Assembly: GCA_010094045.1 (NCBI GenBank)
Contig: ML986672.1
Location: forward strand, 100,416-125,345
Direction: 5' to 3'
Length of the DNA: 24,930 nt
From: Lojkania enalia
Taxonomy: Eukaryota > Ascomycota > Dothideomycetes > Pleosporales
Made by a program: the position numbers and the translations under genes. The notes under the pieces are model-generated. The model was not told the origin of the DNA. It saw only the letters and a list, made by a program, of their open reading frames with translations, and did not search any database. Positions 19,496 through 24,930 of the stretch are shown in pieces. Position 1 is the stretch's first letter. Each line of letters begins with the position of its first letter.

Positions 19496-22400
19496 CTAGT
19501 ACTCTATTTATAGCCCCTATACTACTTAATAATACTTTTAGCCTTCTCGCCTTAATAGATAATAGCTATAACTTATATATAATAGTTAAGAAAAGAATTA
19601 TATAAAAGGCTGGACTGGAATACCTCCACCTCCTAATACTATTAACAGCCTTATTATTCAGCGATTTCTCGGCTGGAATTATTAAAGAGGTAGCTATTAT
19701 TAACTTACTAGATATAGATAGGAGTTAGACAGGTCCAGGTCGGGTATTTACTTATATAGTTCTAAGGATAGAAGGAGATTATAGTATAATCTTAGGACGC
19801 TTATAGAGGTAAAGTAAGGATATAATTATTAACCTAAAAACGGAAATCCTATATATTTATAGAATGGGGGTAATTATATAAAACTAGAAGCTTTAGAAGT
19901 AGTAATATACGGCTAATATTACCTAAGTCTTAGTATATACTTTCTCTACTATAGTAAAACGCTATAAGAGACGCTTATAAGATTCCCTTACTAAGCTACC
20001 CTACATCTTTACTATTAGTATAGCCGATATTTAGAAGGCTCTAGAAAATAAGCTAAAGATAGACCCTCGTACGAAACTCCCTAAGGAATATATATAGTAG
20101 CTCTATACCTTTAATTAATAGGAAGCCGATAAGCTACTACCTTTAAAACTAGGAGTAGACTATACAATTGAGCTAGAAGGGAAAGATAGAAGCCCTCTAA
20201 GGATCCCCTCAGGTCCTTTATATAGAATGTTATAGGAGATACTCCTTATCCTTTAGAAGACCCTAATAGAGCTCCTTAATAAAGGATTTATTTAGGTTAG
20301 TAACTCCTTAACTATAATATTAGTCCTGTTTATACGAAAACTAGAGGGTAGCCTCCACTTCTATATTAACTACTACGCCCTAAATACTATTATATAGAAA
20401 AACTACTACCCTCTACCTCTAATCTAAGAAATACTAAATTAAATTAGTTAAGCTAAGTAGTTTACAAAACTTAATATTATTGCTGCATTTAATAAGATCC
20501 GAATTAAAGAAGGAGACAAGTAGAAGATAGTATTTACAACCTACTATAGTTTATATAAGTAGCTAGTTATACCCTTCGGCCTTATAAATACTCTAAGTAC
20601 CTTCTAATAGTATATTAATTATATAATCTAGAAGTATTTAGGCGACTTTATCTTAGTATATTTAGATAATATCCTTATATATATAGACGGCTCCCTATAA
20701 GATTATCAGCGCTACGTTAAAGTAATCCTTTAAAAGCTGATAGATACTAGCCTCTAACTTAATATTAATAAGTGCGAATTTAAGGTCCGTATAATAAAAT
20801 ATCTTAGCTTTATTATTAATACGGAAAAAGGTATCTAAATAAACCTATAGAAAGTTAAAGTAATCTAGGACTAGAAAGCGCCTATATTAGTTCGCAGTAT
20901 ATAGAGCTTTTTAAGCTTTATAAACTTCTACTACTAGTTTATTAAAGAATTTTCTGAAGTAGTTACTCTACTAATAGCTCTTACCTAAAGGGAATAAGAG
21001 AAGAAATAGTTTTAACTTAATAATTAGGTACTTGCTACCTTTAATTACCTAAAGTAATACTTTGTATAAGCGCTAGTATTAGCCTAGTATAACCCTAAAA
21101 GGGGAACGATTCTAGAGTATAATACCTCTAGCTAGTATATTAGAGGCACGTTTCTATAATACGATAATAAAGGAGTTCTATAACCTATCGCTTTTATATT
21201 AAAGTAAATACTTCCTATAGAGTATAACTACCTAATCTACGATAAGGAATTACTAGTAGTTATATAATATCTTAAGGAATAGGAGGAGTCCTTAAAACTA
21301 CTTACGTACTTTACAGTTCGTATAGATTACTACAACCTAAAATACTTTACTAAGATATAGAAGCTCTCTAAGCGCTAGGTAAGGTAGGCGGTATTCTTTA
21401 CCTAGTTTAACTTCTAGTTTAAATATAAGCCGGGCAAGTTTAATATTCTAGCTAATACTCTCTCGCGTTGTAATTAGGATCTCCTAAAAGAAGTTAATAA
21501 TAAGTAGATCTAGGAAAGGATTAGCTAACTCTTTAAACCGTCCGATTTTAAGAATAGGGTTTATACAGCCCCTATATAAACTAGAAACCAGTATATTAAA
21601 GATACTCCTAATAATTAGGTAGAGATAGTTGCCCCAGAAGACTCTATATTAGGGGAGGAATCTATAGACAAAAGGGAGTTTATAACTAAGATATCGTATA
21701 AGGAGTAGCGAATACTAATAGAGACTTTATAGTAAGATGCCTAAGAAAAAAATAAGACGTACGCTATACTTCTCTATACTACTAAAGTAGGGGAGAGAAT
21801 ACTTCTAGAAACCCTCCGTTACCTTAAGATTAGCCTATCTAACCTCTTAGTCCTAGGAGATAGATTAATATAAAGAGAACGCGCTTAGGTTCCTAAGAGT
21901 AAGTTACTTTATATAAAGCTAATCTAAGAGACTTATAACTCTTATTTAGCTGGCTACCCTAGTAAGAATATTACGATTAGGTTAATATTACGGTGCTACT
22001 TTTAGCCTAGAATAGTAGCGGACATTAAACGCTTTATATAAAATTGCTACTTCTATAGTAAGAATATAGTTTAGTATTCTAGAAAAAAAGGCCTGCTGTA
22101 TTCTCTTCTAGTCCCTAAGAGAGTATAGTTAGAAATTTTAATAGACTATATTATTAACTTACTAAGAACCGTATATAATAATAAGTATATCTTTATTATT
22201 ACGGACCGTTTAAGTAAAGAAGTACTCTTTATTACTATCCCAGACCTTAAGAGCTAAATATTAGCTAATAAGTTTATCGAGTATTTTATAGTATATTATA
22301 AGCTCCTATAAGTAATAGTCTCTAATAGAGGAGAGTAGTTTATATAAGGCGTATGGGTATACGTCTACTAAATTCTTAAGATTAAGTAAAGGCTATTAAT

Positions 22401-23244
22401 AGCATACTATCTAGAGACCGATAGAAGTATAAAGTATATAAACTAGCTATTTAAAGAACTTCTCTACTACTATTATAACTACTACTAGAATAACTAGAAT
22501 CTATAGCTACTACTAGCTCAGATCGCCGTTAGTACTAGGGACGCTTCCTCTATAAGAGTCAGCCTATTCTTTCTTACTTATAGCTATTACCCGAACTTAG
22601 GAGAGTCTATATAACTAGAAGAGAAGCTATTAATAGAGTAGCTTAGAGACCCTATTTATATAGCAAAATAGATTATTAGTAAACTAAAAAACTGCGTTGA
22701 ATTTACGCAAGTAATAATAGCTTACGTATAATAGTAGTAGTAAGAAATTTACAATTATACGAGGAATCCTGTACTATAATACTAATTAGGGGACAAAGTT
22801 TAGCTTAACATGCGTAATATTAAGATGGACCTTATAAGGAAAAAGAAGCTTTATAAGCTCCATTAACAATATATAGTTATTAAAACTGTTAGACGAAATA
22901 TATACTAACTAGACACCCTATTAGGAATTTATAACGTTTTCTATATAACGCTACTTCGCCCTATTACTTAAGACCTATTACTAAGTCAAATATAGGACGA
23001 CTATTAACCAGCGCTAATCAGTATTAGAAACGAAGATAAATGGGAGCTTAAGAAAATCCAAGACGTACGAGTGATTAGTAAGAGGAGAGGCGGCCTAAAA
23101 CGGCAGTTCCTTTATAAGTAGACTGGTTATACTACACTCTTATAGAACGACTAAAGCGATTGTGAAGATACAATCGCTCTAGGAGAATTCGAACGGGATA
23201 CGAGGCGGAACTTTACTAAAAAACTACTTGTCTGTACAACTTAG
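19492..23244 (+). pseudogene. Chromovirus pol: protease, RT, RNase H, integrase, chromodomain (dead)
   Basis: One phase of about 1250 codons runs without indel, in the -1 frame relative to gag. Protease has an Asp motif at 19558. RT runs from the RKLEGSLHF region (20335), through FGLINTLSTF (about 20578), to YLDN at 20659-20670, where the second catalytic Asp (20668) is Asn. RNase H has YDKELL at 21238. In integrase one zinc-binding Cys reads Tyr (22054, pair of 22045); of the DDE triad, Asp at 22144 is kept, the second (22324) reads Asn and the Glu (22432) reads Lys. The C-terminal chromodomain (23041-23200) starts with Trp (WELKKIQDVRV), but both later Trp codons (K-W-TGY and the one before ND) are TAG. 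Chromodomains of this type steer integration to methylated-histone chromatin. Confidence 0.85.
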
Positions 23245-23249
23245 CACTA

Positions 23250-23276
23250 GAGGAAGAGGAGGAGGAGGAGGGAAAT
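23250..23276 (+). promoter_or_regulatory. Polypurine tract of the chromovirus
   Basis: An almost pure A/G run (AGAGGAAGAGGAGGAGGAGG and on) ends two bases before the 3' LTR. In LTR retroelements this is where plus-strand DNA synthesis is primed. Its position supports the LTR start at 23279. Confidence 0.8.
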
Positions 23277-23278
23277 AT

Positions 23279-23480
23279 TATAAAAGTCTTGGCTTATAAT
23301 TCAGTCCCGTTCCTGCGATGCTATAATAGCAGTTACTCTTATACAACCCTATATCTACCTGGACTAAAGTAAGCGAATAATATATATCTTACCACCGTAT
23401 ACCTTCTCTTCTCTTTCTCTAGCTTTAATAATAATAGATTCTTATTATATCTAATCCTATTATATCCTTAGACCTTCTTA
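23279..23480 (+). repeat. 3' LTR (202 bp)
   Basis: It begins TATAAAAGTCTT and ends CTTCTTA, with both TG and CA termini converted to TA. Differences from the 5' LTR are all C/T or G/A. Its last two bases are shared with the start of the 135-bp repeat that follows. Confidence 0.85.
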
Positions 23481-23613
23481 CTTATAAGGGAGTATATAAC
23501 TATATACGGAAGGGAAAAGGGGTAGAGCTGGAGGTAGAATAAGATAAGTGAAAAGCTTTAAGATAAGGTTATATATAAAGCTTTTTGTAAAACGATTTCT
23601 TTATATTATTACA
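23479..23613. repeat. 135-bp dispersed repeat, copy 2
   Basis: The partner of 1172-1306 (about 90% identical, transitions only). This copy keeps more G and C, so it is the less mutated one. It follows the 3' LTR directly, with no spacer, yet it is not part of the LTR because the 5' LTR lacks it. Confidence 0.6.
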
Positions 23614-24290
23614 ACTCCTAGAGTAATAGTAATATTTTACTAGCGCAGGCTTTACTAGTATAGGTACCTTATAAGCTAATTTAGCAGCAAGCTGCTTTTA
23701 AAGAAACTTACTACCTATTAGAACGATTTTAGATCGTGCTATTCCTCGAGTACAAGATATTATATATTAATAGTAGTAGAGTAGAGTAGTTAACGTTAAT
23801 AATTAAGGTTAGTAGTATAAAGCTAAGTTGAGGTTTATTAATAGATACCTAAAATATAAATATAGATGTTAAAATATATATATATTAAGAGCTAGTATTA
23901 AATTAGAATTATAAAGTAAAGCTAATAAAGTATTTAGGTATATATTATAAAAATACTGTAATAAAAAACTATAATAATTTACTATCTTATAAAACTAGTA
24001 GTATACTTTTTAGTAATAGTTTTTTATATTAAACTAACTAATATTTTATATTTATTTAGATGTATATATATTTTATTATTACTTCTATCTAATCTATACT
24101 AGTAGATAGTATATATACTTATCGTATCGAGCCTAATACCCTACTATAACTCTTCTTCCTACTATACTTTTATTAGTACAACTATAAATCTTCGATTTAT
24201 TATATACTTTTATTATAGTTTCTATAAAATATCGACTATTAAAGTAGAGTCTATTAATAACAATTTTCTCGATAGTCTAGATAGCTTACT
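23614..24290. other. AT-rich degraded DNA
   Basis: No terminal repeats, RNA gene or clear frame. A short run at 23700-23760 reads like protein on the plus strand (LLPIRTILDRAIPRVQDII) but cannot be extended. It is probably a transposon remnant. Confidence 0.4.
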
Positions 24291-24770
24291 ACTACTAAAG
24301 CTATTAGAGCTACTAGTTAGCTTCGACTAAGATAAGTAGGCGAAGTTAATATAGGTAAGTAATTATACTAGTCTTTTATTATAGTTTACTAATAAATATA
24401 AGGCTAGTAGTTAGAAGATTATAAAATCGAATGCGTTCTTTTATTACACGGTTAAGCTGGTTCTTAAAAAGGCTGTCTAACCAACCTTATAGTACCCTTT
24501 AAGAGTATACTTAGCAATACTAAACGCGCTATCTAATAGAGAGATAAGGCTATATCGCTTACTACTAAGGAAAAGGCTATTAAGAGTGCCTATACTACTA
24601 ATCGCTCTACTAAGAGTACTAAGAAGAGGCAGCTACAGAAAAGTGCTAAATATATAGCGCTAGGGGAAGAAGAAAAAAAAAAGATATTAGATAAAGTTAT
24701 TAAAGCTATAGTAGAGAAGCGCTTTTACAATTATAAGTCTAGTAAGTTATTATAGTTATTTATTATATAT
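24291..24770 (+). pseudogene. RIP-broken frame with a Lys-rich region, unidentified
   Basis: One plus-strand phase reads as protein through about 160 codons. The clearest part (about 24560-24770) is KAISLTTKEKAIKSAYTT, then STKSTKKRQLQKSAKYIA and a charged ALGEEEKKKILDKVIKAIVE helix. Stops are TAA/TAG only. The basic then amphipathic pattern suggests a nucleic-acid-associated protein, but I do not recognise the family. The frame is interrupted upstream and ends at TAG near 24768. Confidence 0.35.
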
Positions 24771-24930
24771 ATATATACTTATAAGTAAATAGATAATTAA
24801 TTAAAAGTAAGATTAAAAACTATCTACTTAAAATAGGAGTATATCAACTAAGAGATTAGCCTTAGATGTTACTAAGTAGTTCTATTAAAGGCTACTAGTT
24901 AAGAGAAAGATATATCTACTATATAAGAAT

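Larger units (their letters stand above)
17977..23480 (+). mobile_element. Complete, RIP-inactivated Ty3/gypsy chromovirus
   Basis: The element is 5504 bp, with two 202-bp LTRs, gag, pol in the order protease, reverse transcriptase, RNase H, integrase, a C-terminal chromodomain, and a purine tract before the 3' LTR. That order (integrase last, plus chromodomain) defines the chromovirus branch of Ty3/gypsy, common in filamentous ascomycetes. LTRs differ only by transitions (about 18), so they cannot date the insertion by a neutral clock. I cannot find a convincing 5-bp target duplication: TTAAT precedes and CTTAT follows. Confidence 0.88.

Noticed and set aside
17972..23485. Target-site duplication of the chromovirus
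   Set aside because: TTAAT and CTTAT do not match beyond what RIP could explain; one difference is a transversion.
23279..23613. A single 337-bp 3' LTR including the 135-bp repeat
   Set aside because: The 5' LTR ends at 18178 without it, and the 135 bp occurs at 1172 without any LTR before it.

Overview
The window looks like a piece of a filamentous ascomycete (Pezizomycotina) genome. The evidence is a short 49-bp spliceosomal intron, a Ty3/gypsy chromovirus, several Fot1/pogo-like DNA transposons with TA target sites, and the imprint of repeat-induced point mutation (RIP). About 84% of the window is AT-rich and almost empty of CA and TG dinucleotides but packed with TA. Differences between repeat copies are nearly all transitions, and most in-frame stops in the transposon reading frames can be explained as former Gln or Trp codons. 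The species cannot be told from this sequence.

Layout. 1-9178 is RIP-degraded transposon sediment: a truncated element (1307-1985), an internally deleted Fot1-like element (2050-3224), fragments, an unidentified broken coding frame (4381-4990), and two full-length Fot1-like elements (5125-7007 on the minus strand, 7323-9176 on the plus strand). 9181-13194 is a normal-composition island of about 4 kb. It holds one intact gene, a secreted type-B carboxylesterase/lipase on the minus strand (9319-11053, two exons), plus about 2 kb of upstream sequence with no gene I can recognise. 13195-17273 returns to AT-rich DNA, with a terminal remnant and two more full-length Fot1-like elements (13535-15386 minus, 15441-17273 plus). 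17977-23480 is a complete but dead chromovirus with two 202-bp LTRs, gag, pol and a C-terminal chromodomain. 23479-24930 is further degraded repeat.

How it fits together. The transposons are defeated. RIP changed catalytic Asp or Glu codons of transposases, reverse transcriptase and integrase, and zinc-knuckle Cys and His codons to Tyr. The lipase gene sits only about 140 bp from the nearest transposon yet shows no RIP and keeps its full catalytic triad, so it appears to be under selection.

The most interesting structural signal is shared by all the DNA transposon families here. Their terminal inverted repeats are built from tandem 17-bp units whose heads are similar (AAGYRAG-like) and whose bodies differ by family. 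One non-autonomous copy has lost exactly 675 bp, in frame, removing the whole catalytic core.
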